NCBI GenBank assembly: GCA_002353825.1
Contig: DEKJ01000017.1
Span: 87,918 to 151,917 of the forward strand
Direction of reading: 5' to 3'
From: Prevotella sp. UBA2725
GTDB lineage: Bacteria > Bacteroidota > Bacteroidia > Bacteroidales > Bacteroidaceae
Length of the DNA: 64,000 bases
Position numbers and translations under genes: made by a program. This document shows, in pieces, positions 1 through 7,178 of this stretch. Within the stretch, counting starts at the first letter, position 1. Each line of letters opens with the position of its first letter. The notes under the pieces were generated by a model. The model was not told the origin of the DNA, ran no database searches, and worked only from the letters and a program-made list of their open reading frames with translations.

Positions 1-1423
1 CCTGCTCATAGTAGCTGTCACCCCAGAAGATGACATAATAGAGACGGAACATATAGAAAGCGGTCATTCCACTGACGAGTGTCATGAACCAACCGAGATA
101 CGGAGAGAAATGGAAGCAAGCATCCACAATCTCATCCTTTGAGAAGAAACCAGCCAACGGCCAAAATCCACTGATGGCGATGGTACCGATGAGGAAGCAG
201 ATGTTCGTGATCGGCATATACTTATGCAGACCACCCATATACTCCTTGAAGTTGGAGCCGATGATCACGATGATAGCACCAGAGCAGAGGAAGAGGAGGG
301 CCTTGAACATAGCGTGTGTGAAGAGGTGGAACATGGAAGCCATGTAACCAACACTACCCTCGCCTTCCATCGATGTCACCACACCGAGAGCTACAAGCAT
401 GTAAGCGATCTGAGAAATAGTAGAGAAAGCCAGACCACGCTTGATATCACGCTGGCAGCAAGCCACAGCTGCTGCGTAGAAAGCAGTGAAGGCTGCGATA
501 TAAGCAATGTAATGCAGGGTATGAGGAGCATAAGCGACCCAGATAGGCATCAGAGAAGCCACCTGATAGACACCGGCAACAACCATCGTAGCTGCGTGAA
601 TAAGGGCAGACACAGGCGTCGGGCCTTCCATAGCATCAGGGAGCCAGATGTGGAGCGGGAACATAGCAGACTTACCGGCACCACCGATGAACATCAGGAA
701 GAGGGAGGTCGGAAGGATCCACGCCGCACCAGGGAGCTCCGTCACCAGCTTCGGATCAGCCGAGAGGTCGTAGTTGAACGTACCTGTATAGAAGCTGTAG
801 AAGAGGATACCGATGAGGAAGAAGAGGTCAGCGAAACGAGTGACGATGAATGCTTTCTTAGAAGCGTGCACGGCTGCGTGCTTCGGATAGTAGAATCCGA
901 TGAGCAGATAAGAGCACACACCCACGAGCTCCCAGAAGAGATACATCTGGAAGATGTTCGTAGCCACAACCAAGCCAAGCATGGACATGGTGAAGAGGCT
1001 CAGGAAAGCATAGAAACGCTGGAATCCTTTCTCATAACCTACAGCCTTGTAGTTCTCGTCGCGCTCAGCCATATAGCCAAAGCTATAGATATGAACCATG
1101 AACGAGACTGTGGTGATAACGATGAGCATCATCACAGAGATAGGCGTCAGACGGAAACCGATGTTGAACGTCAGCAGGTCAGTGAACTTCAACCAAGTGA
1201 AGTTGAACACGGTCACGGTCGGATAAAGTCCCGTGGCAGCGTCTCTGCCCACTGCAAAGAAATATTCGTAAGCCGTGTAGAGACTCATGCACCACAGTAC
1301 GCCAAGCACTGCAGTTCCTATGAATCCAGCCACGGGCTTCTTCATCTTCATACCGAGCAGTCCCAGGACCAGGAAGCTCAGGAAAGGGAGAAGAAGTATC
1401 AAAAATGAATAACTGTATTCCAT
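1..1423 (-). CDS. nuoL: NADH-quinone oxidoreductase subunit L (3' end beyond window)
   Basis: Proton-pumping antiporter-like membrane subunit of respiratory complex I. Translating the minus strand from the ATG at 1423 gives MEYSYSFLILLLPFLSFLVL and then about 474 residues without a stop, dense in hydrophobic segments. Family hallmarks are visible: FYYPKHAAVHASKKAF, GGAGKSAMFPLHIWLPDAME, GPTPVSALIHAATMV and LFTHAMFKALLFLCSG. Full-length NuoL is usually above 600 residues, so the C-terminal part lies left of the window. It is the last visible gene of the nuo operon, 7 bases after nuoK; nuoM and nuoN would be expected next. The identity is recognised from conserved motifs and operon position. 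Confidence 0.96.
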   Translation of the reverse strand, partial: MEYSYSFLILLLPFLSFLVLGLLGMKMKKPVAGFIGTAVLGVLWCMSLYTAYEYFFAVGRDAATGLYPTVTVFNFTWLKFTDLLTFNIGFRLTPISVMMLIVITTVSFMVHIYSFGYMAERDENYKAVGYEKGFQRFYAFLSLFTMSMLGLVVATNIFQMYLFWELVGVCSYLLIGFYYPKHAAVHASKKAFIVTRFADLFFLIGILFYSFYTGTFNYDLSADPKLVTELPGAAWILPTSLFLMFIGGAGKSAMFPLHIWLPDAMEGPTPVSALIHAATMVVAGVYQVASLMPIWVAYAPHTLHYIAYIAAFTAFYAAAVACCQRDIKRGLAFSTISQIAYMLVALGVVTSMEGEGSVGYMASMFHLFTHAMFKALLFLCSGAIIVIIGSNFKEYMGGLHKYMPITNICFLIGTIAISGFWPLAGFFSKDEIVDACFHFSPYLGWFMTLVSGMTAFYMFRLYYVIFWGDSYYEQ

Positions 1424-1430
1424 TACTTAA

Positions 1431-1739
1431 TTAGAATTTCATATTTTCAATACTGTTCACCTGGTCACTGTGATAGTTACGGTAAACATTAATAATGATA
1501 GCCAGAGCCACTGCCGTCTCAGCCGCACTCACACCGATGGAGAAAAGGGTGAAGAAAGCACCCTCCAGCTGACCGGGGAAAAGCAGACGGTTGAAGACTG
1601 CGAAGTTGAGGTCTACAGAGTTGAGGACAAGCTCAATAGAGATGAGCATAGCCACAAGGTTGCGGTGGGTTACGAAACCAAAGACACCGATGAAGAACAG
1701 CAACGTGCTGACTCCGAGGAATGCATAAACTGAAATCAT
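1431..1739 (-). CDS. nuoK: NADH-quinone oxidoreductase subunit K
   Basis: Small three-helix membrane subunit of complex I (102 residues, the usual family size). It contains the conserved glutamate region SIELVLNSVDLNF used in proton transfer. A longer frame reaches 1784, but the ATG at 1739 is preferred: it gives MISVYAFLGVSTLLFFIGVF, it overlaps the nuoJ stop as ATGA (translational coupling), and it has a clear AAGGAGG Shine-Dalgarno sequence just upstream, unusual among the genes of this window. The extra 15 residues of the longer frame are polar and lie inside nuoJ. Confidence 0.95.
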   Translation of the reverse strand: MISVYAFLGVSTLLFFIGVFGFVTHRNLVAMLISIELVLNSVDLNFAVFNRLLFPGQLEGAFFTLFSIGVSAAETAVALAIIINVYRNYHSDQVNSIENMKF

Positions 1740-2257
1740 TTCTTGTCCTCCTTTCTTGCAATCATTACGCCACCGATGATACAAGCCAGCAGGAACACTG
1801 AGATGAACTCAAACGGAAGCACATAACCATATTTACCAGAGCTGACCATAGCCTGACCAACCTGCTTCATAGGAACCTCTACATTAGCCACATCCATGGC
1901 AGCATTGATGAAGTGGTTCTTCACGAGAATAAGGCTCACGACAACAAGGCCGATGAGCGAAATGATCAGGCCCTGAGCGATGCGCACGCCCTTGAAACGA
2001 GCTACAAGGTTCTGAAGAGAACGCTTGGAGACAAGCTGGATGGCGAAGATATACATGATTGTGATACCACCGGCATAGATGCTGACCTGAGCAGCACCGA
2101 GGAATGTGTAGTCAAGAATGAAATAGAATCCGGCAATGCCAAAGAGCACAAACAACAGCCATGTAGCTGCACGCATGATACTCTTCGTGCAAATGGACAT
2201 AACAGCTGAGCCAAGTACGACCACAGCTAAAATACAGAACATTACTAATCTAGCCAT
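1736..2257 (-). CDS. nuoJ: NADH-quinone oxidoreductase subunit J
   Basis: Membrane subunit of complex I, 173 residues with about five hydrophobic helices, starting MARLVMFCILAVVVLGSAVM. The helix with ISIYAGGITIMYIFAIQLV-like sequence (here VSIYAGGITIMYIFAIQLVS) is the conserved third helix that forms the pi-bulge gate of the family. The gene lies 4 bases after nuoI and overlaps the nuoK start, so it is read from the same transcript. Confidence 0.95.
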   Translation of the reverse strand: MARLVMFCILAVVVLGSAVMSICTKSIMRAATWLLFVLFGIAGFYFILDYTFLGAAQVSIYAGGITIMYIFAIQLVSKRSLQNLVARFKGVRIAQGLIISLIGLVVVSLILVKNHFINAAMDVANVEVPMKQVGQAMVSSGKYGYVLPFEFISVFLLACIIGGVMIARKEDKK

Positions 2258-2261
2258 TATC

Positions 2262-2825
2262 TTACTTGGTTTTAGTGTTAAACTTACCGATTGTCAACGG
2301 AGCACCACCATCGATGAGGTTAGGCAGCGAGCCGCCCTGATAGACCTCCTTGTCGAGGTGTAGCACGAGCTTCTTACGGTCAAAGACAGCATTCTCGAAG
2401 TCGTTAACAAAATGAATAGCGTCAAAGTTGCAGGCATTGACACAGAGCTGGCAGAACATGCAGTCGCCGAGATCATACTGATAGTCGTCGAGCTTCTTTT
2501 TCTTTCTGCCGGTCTCCGGATCAGTCTCCATGTGCGCTGTGATTTTGATGGTGTCGTTAGGACAAGCCTTCTCACACATCGTGCAAGCGGTACACTTGTA
2601 ATCACCGACCTTCAACCCACGCTTCACGGCCTGCGGGTCGTTGGGGTCTTCCACACGCTTGAACACGAGACGTCCGCGATGACGCGCCGAGACATGCAGT
2701 GTGGTCTTGCGGTTCTCAGGATACTGCTCCGTCGACTTCGGTGTGAAGTATTCCTTCATCGTCACCTTCAAGCCGGTTGCCAAAGTCTTGGTAGCATCCT
2801 TGATACCTTTAAAATATTGTGACAT
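2262..2825 (-). CDS. nuoI: NADH-quinone oxidoreductase subunit I (2x[4Fe-4S])
   Basis: Peripheral-arm subunit (187 residues) that carries the two tetranuclear clusters passing electrons towards NuoB. Both ferredoxin motifs are present: CTACTMCEKACP near residue 80 and CMFCQLCVNACNF near residue 120. The N-terminal part MSQYFKGIKDATKTLATGLK matches the amphipathic, membrane-associated start of the family. It lies between nuoH and nuoJ. Because nuoE/F/G are missing from the cluster, NuoI is the likely region where an alternative electron donor such as ferredoxin would dock; that last point is inference. Confidence 0.96.
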   Translation of the reverse strand: MSQYFKGIKDATKTLATGLKVTMKEYFTPKSTEQYPENRKTTLHVSARHRGRLVFKRVEDPNDPQAVKRGLKVGDYKCTACTMCEKACPNDTIKITAHMETDPETGRKKKKLDDYQYDLGDCMFCQLCVNACNFDAIHFVNDFENAVFDRKKLVLHLDKEVYQGGSLPNLIDGGAPLTIGKFNTKTK

Positions 2826-2862
2826 AACCTAATAGGATTATCTTTTAATGTTGTTCTATGAA

Positions 2863-3948
2863 TTAAAGCGTCAAGCCGAGAGCCACGCAAGCTGTCATCA
2901 CCGTAAGGGTCAGGAGCATGCAAGGCATGAGATACTTCCACTCGAGGGTCAGGATCTGATCGATACGCAGACGGGGGAAAGTCCAGCGAGCCCACATCAG
3001 CACCCAGATGACAAGCAGTGTCTTGCCGGCGAACCAGACGAAACCAGGAATATAGTTCATCACGGTGTCGAAGCCACTGATACCGATGTTCAGCGGTGCC
3101 CATCCTCCAAGGAAGATGGTAGCAGCGAGACCAGAGATGACGACGAGGTTCAGATACTCAGCAAGATAGAAGTAGCCGAAGCCCATACCACTGTATTCAG
3201 TGTGGTAACCGGCGGTCAGCTCACTCTCAGCCTCTGCCAAGTCGAACGGACCACGGTTGGCCTCGGCGTTACCTGCGACGAGGAACACGAGGAAAGCCAC
3301 GATAGCAGGGATATGACCCTGAATGATGAGCCACTTCCACGGACCTGTCTGAGCACCGATGATATCGCTGAGCTGCATAGAGCCACAGAGAATGACGGCA
3401 GTCACCATGCACAGACCGAGAGAAATCTCATAAGAAATCATCTGAACGGCACCACGCATAGCGGAGACAACAGAGTATTTGTTGTTTGAACCCCAACCGG
3501 AGAGAATCACACCAAGAACGCCGATAGACGAGATGGCGGTCACCATGAACACGCCGACATTGAAGTCGAGCACCACGGCACCTTTGTTCCAGGGAAGGAA
3601 GGAGAAGGTACCGACGGAAGCGATGATGGTGAGGAACGGAGCGAGGGTGTAAAGGAACTTATCGGAGCGGTCAACACCAAAGATCTCCTTGATGAGCATC
3701 TTCACCACGTCGGCAACGACCTGGAAGATACCCCACTTACCTACTCGCATAGGGCCAAGGCGGCACTGGAAGAAGGCACAGACCTTACGCTCAAAATAAA
3801 TCATGAACATGGCGATGAGGGCGTAGAGCGTCAGCACGATAAGGCCCACAATCACACATTCTATCAAGACGGCCCAAAAATTGCTCAAGCCACAAGTTTG
3901 ACGGAGCAAAGCATCGAACCATTTTGTTACTACTGAAAAATCAAACAT
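2863..3948 (-). CDS. nuoH: NADH-quinone oxidoreductase subunit H
   Basis: Membrane subunit of 361 residues, with about eight helices, that helps form the quinone chamber at the junction of the two arms of complex I. The conserved acidic loop is present (PFDLAEAESELTAGYHTEYS), as are FERKVCAFFQCRLGPMRVG and MARWTFPRLRIDQILTL-like sequence near the C terminus. It follows nuoCD directly after a 56-base gap containing short AT-rich repeats of the type GAGTT/AACTC (3955-4003). In many other phyla nuoE, F and G would stand between nuoCD and nuoH; here there is no room for them. Confidence 0.96.
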   Translation of the reverse strand: MFDFSVVTKWFDALLRQTCGLSNFWAVLIECVIVGLIVLTLYALIAMFMIYFERKVCAFFQCRLGPMRVGKWGIFQVVADVVKMLIKEIFGVDRSDKFLYTLAPFLTIIASVGTFSFLPWNKGAVVLDFNVGVFMVTAISSIGVLGVILSGWGSNNKYSVVSAMRGAVQMISYEISLGLCMVTAVILCGSMQLSDIIGAQTGPWKWLIIQGHIPAIVAFLVFLVAGNAEANRGPFDLAEAESELTAGYHTEYSGMGFGYFYLAEYLNLVVISGLAATIFLGGWAPLNIGISGFDTVMNYIPGFVWFAGKTLLVIWVLMWARWTFPRLRIDQILTLEWKYLMPCMLLTLTVMTACVALGLTL

Positions 3949-4004
3949 TTTTTCTTAGTTTTTGAGTTCTTGAGTTTCGAAACTCATTAACTTATTAACT
4001 CACT

Positions 4005-5579
4005 TTACCTATCCAAATCCGGTATAACGAAGTCGATGCTTGCACCTGTAGCGATGAGGTCGGCGATCTTCTGTCCGCGAAGCATCTTGTCGAAAGCTCC
4101 GGCAAGGGTCAGACCCATCGGGCGCATCTTTACGCGGTATGGGCTCTTGTCGCCACGGCTCTCAAGATAGACACCGAACTCACCAGCACCACCTTCCACA
4201 GAGAACCACCACTGGCCCTCCGGAAGCTTGATGATAGGCTTCTGCTTGATATAGAACTCACCCTCAGGAATGTTGTCAATGAGCTGCTCGATGATGTCGA
4301 GGCTCTGATACATCTCCTTGATGTGGATCATATAACGCTCCATAGAGTCGGCACCCGTGCCCGTGATCTCCTTCCACTCTACCTTGTCGTAGAGATCGTA
4401 AGGATGATTCTTACGCACGTCGTTGTGCCAGCCGGCAGCGCGACCAGCAGGACCCGTGACACCATAGTTGATGCAGTCCTCAAGATTCATGTAGCCCACA
4501 CCCTCAAGACGGTTGTGAGTAATGACATTGTCACCGAAGACATCAAGATATTCCTGGATCATCGGACGGAGATACTTGCAGAGCGTCTTCGTGTTCTGAA
4601 CGAAGTTAGGATCAATATCATCCTGCAAGCCGCCGATGCGGTAATAGTTCTGGATAAGACGTCCACCCGTTGTCTCCTCCATGACGTTGAGCACATGCTC
4701 ACGGTCACGCATACAATAAAGGAAGGCTGTCAGTGCGGAGAGGTCCTGCGCACAGGTACCGAGGAACAACAAGTGGTTGTCGATACGCTGAAGCTCATCC
4801 ATGATCGTACGGATATAACGGATACGGTCAGAGAGCTCCACGCCGAGGGCTTCCTCAATGACTCCTACGAGTGCATGGCGATGGTGCATGGCGCAGAGAT
4901 AGTTCAGACGGTCGGTCAGAGCGAGGGTCTGAGGATAAGTCATGCTCTCCATCATCTTCTCCATGCCGCGATGGATATAGCCGAGGTGCGGATAGACGTG
5001 CTTGATAGTCTCACCATTGACCACTGTGCGCAGACGAAGCACACCGTGGGTTGACGGGTGGTTAGGACCGAAGTTGATGACGAAATCGTCATCGCCGAGC
5101 AAGCGGTGCTTGGTCTCTGTCAAATGACCATATTTGTCGAGGCCATACTCTGTTGTCCAGTCGGTCTCCGGCTCATCCGTCATCGGGAACTGGTTAGCCT
5201 CAGGGCTCATGTCGAAGTCCTTGCGCAGCGGATAGCCTACAAAATCATTGCGCATGAAGAGACGGCGCATATCGGGATGACCGAGGAACTTGATGCCGAG
5301 GAAGTCGAAGACCTCACGCTCAAGCAGGTCAGCATCATGCCACAGACTGATGACAGAAGGCAACACATAGTTGTCACCGTCAACGACTTTGGCAATCTGC
5401 TTCACCGAGACACGCTCGTGGCTCTGTGTGTTCTCAAGAATGTAAATACAGCCGAGGCCTTCCTCACCGAAGTCCTCACCAACGATCGTCACCAGGAAAT
5501 CGAAATGCTGCTCATTCTTCAACTTTGCCATCTCTGCGGCAAAGTTGTCAAAACCGAATTCTTTATTCTCTAATTTCAT
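4005..5579 (-). CDS. nuoCD: NADH-quinone oxidoreductase fused subunits C/D
   Basis: Fusion of NuoC (residues 1 to about 150) and NuoD (about 155 to 524). The C part ends in HPDMRRLFMRNDFVGYPLRK. The D part begins around VINFGPNHPSTHG (residues 168-179), whose histidine lines the quinone head-group site in the family, and ends in the usual DFVIPDLDR. 524 residues without frame disruption. NuoCD fusions occur in several phyla including Bacteroidetes. It is 9 bases downstream of nuoB, in the same operon. Confidence 0.96.
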   Translation of the reverse strand: MKLENKEFGFDNFAAEMAKLKNEQHFDFLVTIVGEDFGEEGLGCIYILENTQSHERVSVKQIAKVVDGDNYVLPSVISLWHDADLLEREVFDFLGIKFLGHPDMRRLFMRNDFVGYPLRKDFDMSPEANQFPMTDEPETDWTTEYGLDKYGHLTETKHRLLGDDDFVINFGPNHPSTHGVLRLRTVVNGETIKHVYPHLGYIHRGMEKMMESMTYPQTLALTDRLNYLCAMHHRHALVGVIEEALGVELSDRIRYIRTIMDELQRIDNHLLFLGTCAQDLSALTAFLYCMRDREHVLNVMEETTGGRLIQNYYRIGGLQDDIDPNFVQNTKTLCKYLRPMIQEYLDVFGDNVITHNRLEGVGYMNLEDCINYGVTGPAGRAAGWHNDVRKNHPYDLYDKVEWKEITGTGADSMERYMIHIKEMYQSLDIIEQLIDNIPEGEFYIKQKPIIKLPEGQWWFSVEGGAGEFGVYLESRGDKSPYRVKMRPMGLTLAGAFDKMLRGQKIADLIATGASIDFVIPDLDR

Positions 5580-5588
5580 TTCGACTCC

Positions 5589-6356
5589 TTATTTATCATT
5601 AACTTTGAACTGCTCACCTTCCTTCTCGAGCTGATCGAGCTCTCTGCCGAGTGCCTCGACCTCTTCCTTGTTAGGCGAAGCTGAGATGATGATCGGTTCT
5701 TTCTCACCGATCTTAGCACCCGAGAGGTTCTCGTTGCTGATACCATGAAGGCCACCGAGACCCATGCTGATGCCTTTCTCGTCGCTGTTCATCTTGTGGT
5801 TGGCACCACCGAAGAACTTCTCCACCTTTACCTTACGCTGCAACTGCATCATACCGTAAAGGATTGCTTCCGGACGCGGAGGGCAACCAGGGATATAGAC
5901 ATCCACAGGCACGATCTGATCGATACCGCGAACGACACTGTAGCTCTTCTTGAAAGGTCCACCGGAGATGGTGCAACCACCGACAGCCACAACATACTTA
6001 GGCTCAGCCATCTCATCGTACAGACGCTTGAAGACCGGAGCCATCTTGTTCGTGATTGTACCGGCACACATGATAAGGTCGGCCTGACGGGCAGAGTTAC
6101 GCGTCACCTCGAAGCCGAAGCGAGAGAAGTCGTAACGAGCACAGCCGACAGCCATGAACTCAATACCACAGCAGCTCGTACCGAAAGTCAGTGACCAAAG
6201 AGAGTTACTACGGCCCCAGTTGATCATCTGATCGAGGGAGCCCAGCACCACGTTCACACCGCCATCATTGAGCTCTGAAGCGATGTTCTCGAGCGTGTCA
6301 TTGTCCTTAAACTCGTTGTAAGGAATGCTCTTGATACTTGGTTTTCTTACCTCCAT
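5589..6356 (-). CDS. nuoB: NADH-quinone oxidoreductase subunit B (N2 cluster)
   Basis: Holds the terminal [4Fe-4S] cluster N2 that reduces quinone. The four ligand region is intact: GTSCCGIEFMAVGCARYDF, the GGC of VGGCTISGG and PGCPPRPEA. The open frame extends to 6467, but those 37 residues lie inside nuoA in another frame and look non-native. The ATG at 6356 (MEVRKPSIKSIPYNEFKDND) is chosen, overlapping the nuoA end by 10 bases. The product is 255 residues, with a charged C-terminal extension (about 60 residues ending EEVEALGRELDQLEKEGEQF...) beyond the core fold; extensions of this kind vary among homologues. Confidence 0.95.
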   Translation of the reverse strand: MEVRKPSIKSIPYNEFKDNDTLENIASELNDGGVNVVLGSLDQMINWGRSNSLWSLTFGTSCCGIEFMAVGCARYDFSRFGFEVTRNSARQADLIMCAGTITNKMAPVFKRLYDEMAEPKYVVAVGGCTISGGPFKKSYSVVRGIDQIVPVDVYIPGCPPRPEAILYGMMQLQRKVKVEKFFGGANHKMNSDEKGISMGLGGLHGISNENLSGAKIGEKEPIIISASPNKEEVEALGRELDQLEKEGEQFKVNDK

Positions 6357-6697
6357 TCCAACGCTCCTTTCCGCCAGGCATAAGCCAAGCCTAAAACCAA
6401 CACTACGAGGAAGAACCCGATGCTCACGAGAGCCATGCTGCCGAAATCCTTCACCACGACGGCCCAAGGATAGAGGAACACTGTCTCAATGTCGAAAATC
6501 AGGAAAAGGATGGCAAAGAGATAGTAACCGGCATGGAGCGGCATCCAGCTGCTGCCACGCGTGGGAATACCACACTCAAAGGGCTCACCCTTCACCGGAT
6601 TGTACGACCGAGGACCTATCAGCTTGGCGATGACATAAGCACCCACCACCAATGTGATAGCCGTCAGCAACACGGTGACTAACAAAGTGAAATTCAT
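6347..6697 (-). CDS. nuoA: NADH-quinone oxidoreductase subunit A
   Basis: First gene of the operon: 116 residues, three hydrophobic helices, starting MNFTLLVTVLLTAITLVVGA. The family signature is clear: the loop ending YNPVKGEPFECGIP, followed by FAILFLIFDIETVFLYPWAV. NuoA contributes to the quinone-channel hinge. The transcript for nuoA-B-CD-H-I-J-K-L probably starts at the promoter near 6765-6795, about 70 bases upstream. Confidence 0.95.
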   Translation of the reverse strand: MNFTLLVTVLLTAITLVVGAYVIAKLIGPRSYNPVKGEPFECGIPTRGSSWMPLHAGYYLFAILFLIFDIETVFLYPWAVVVKDFGSMALVSIGFFLVVLVLGLAYAWRKGALEWR

Positions 6698-6764
6698 AAA
6701 GTTTATAACGTTATATTGATGTTAACTAAAGATATATCTTTCATCGGCTAACCGATAGCCGCTG

Positions 6765-6795
6765 CAAAGGTACTCAATAATTCTCTAACATTATA
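6765..6795 (-). promoter_or_regulatory. Putative nuo operon promoter
   Basis: On the minus strand TACCTTTG (6772-6765) fits the Bacteroidetes -7 consensus TAnnTTTG. The -33 position, 19 bases upstream, reads TTATA, only a partial match to TTTG. It sits about 68 bases before the nuoA start. Confidence 0.5.
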
Positions 6796-6888
6796 ATTTT
6801 TTAGGGAAAAAGTGCTATATAGAGTTGGCAACATTATATGCTGACGGTATTGCTGGGTGTGGCCCTCATGGTGGATTCTTGGGAACAA

Positions 6889-7142
6889 CCTCGGAGAGGT
6901 TGAACATGGTTAGCCCCACGTGAGGCGTAGCCGAAACGTGGGGTTTAGAAACGAACCTAATAACTGAACGGCCGGCCTCGAAGAGGGCGAACCTCAGATA
7001 GGGTGTAGATGACAATAAATCAGCGCCCTAACCATGTTCGCCCTCTTCGAGGCCGGATTTCAACAAACCATGCCGGATCAGAAACCCCAGGTTGCGTCGC
7101 TGCGCTCCTTACCTGGGCTAACCATGTTGGACCTCTCCGAGG
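6889..7142. repeat. Compound inverted-repeat element A (type 1)
   Basis: A 254-bp intergenic element bounded by CCTCGGAGAGG (6889-6899) and its inverse CCTCTCCGAGG (7132-7142). Inside, AACATGGTTAGCCCC on the left mirrors GGGCTAACCATGTT on the right, and a central pair GCCTCGAAGAGGGCGAAC (6973-6992) / GTTCGCCCTCTTCGAGGC (7036-7053) forms a second long stem. Each half holds a local hairpin: CCCCACGT/ACGTGGGG on the left and CCCAGGT/ACCTGGG on the right. No plausible coding sequence. It fills most of the 481-base gap between nuoA and the downstream hydrolase; relatives lie at 9715, 42493, 54009 and 63231. Confidence 0.85.
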
Positions 7143-7159
7143 TCCTGCGCATCCACTTT

Positions 7160-7177
7160 GCAGGGGCCGCCCCTGCA
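7160..7177. repeat. Short GC-rich dispersed repeat (GGGGCCGCCCC type)
   Basis: GCAGGGGCCGCCCCTGC is a near-perfect palindrome ending at the stop codon of the glycoside hydrolase gene. Similar copies are at 18016-18041, 20446-20471 and 49804-49830, always within a few bases of a gene start or end. It could act as a 3'-end stem-loop here. Confidence 0.6.
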
Positions 7178-7178
7178 A

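Noticed and set aside
6889..7142. Insertion sequence or MITE with target duplication
   Set aside because: I found no transposase frame and no clear flanking target duplication; the element is listed as a repeat and not as a mobile element.
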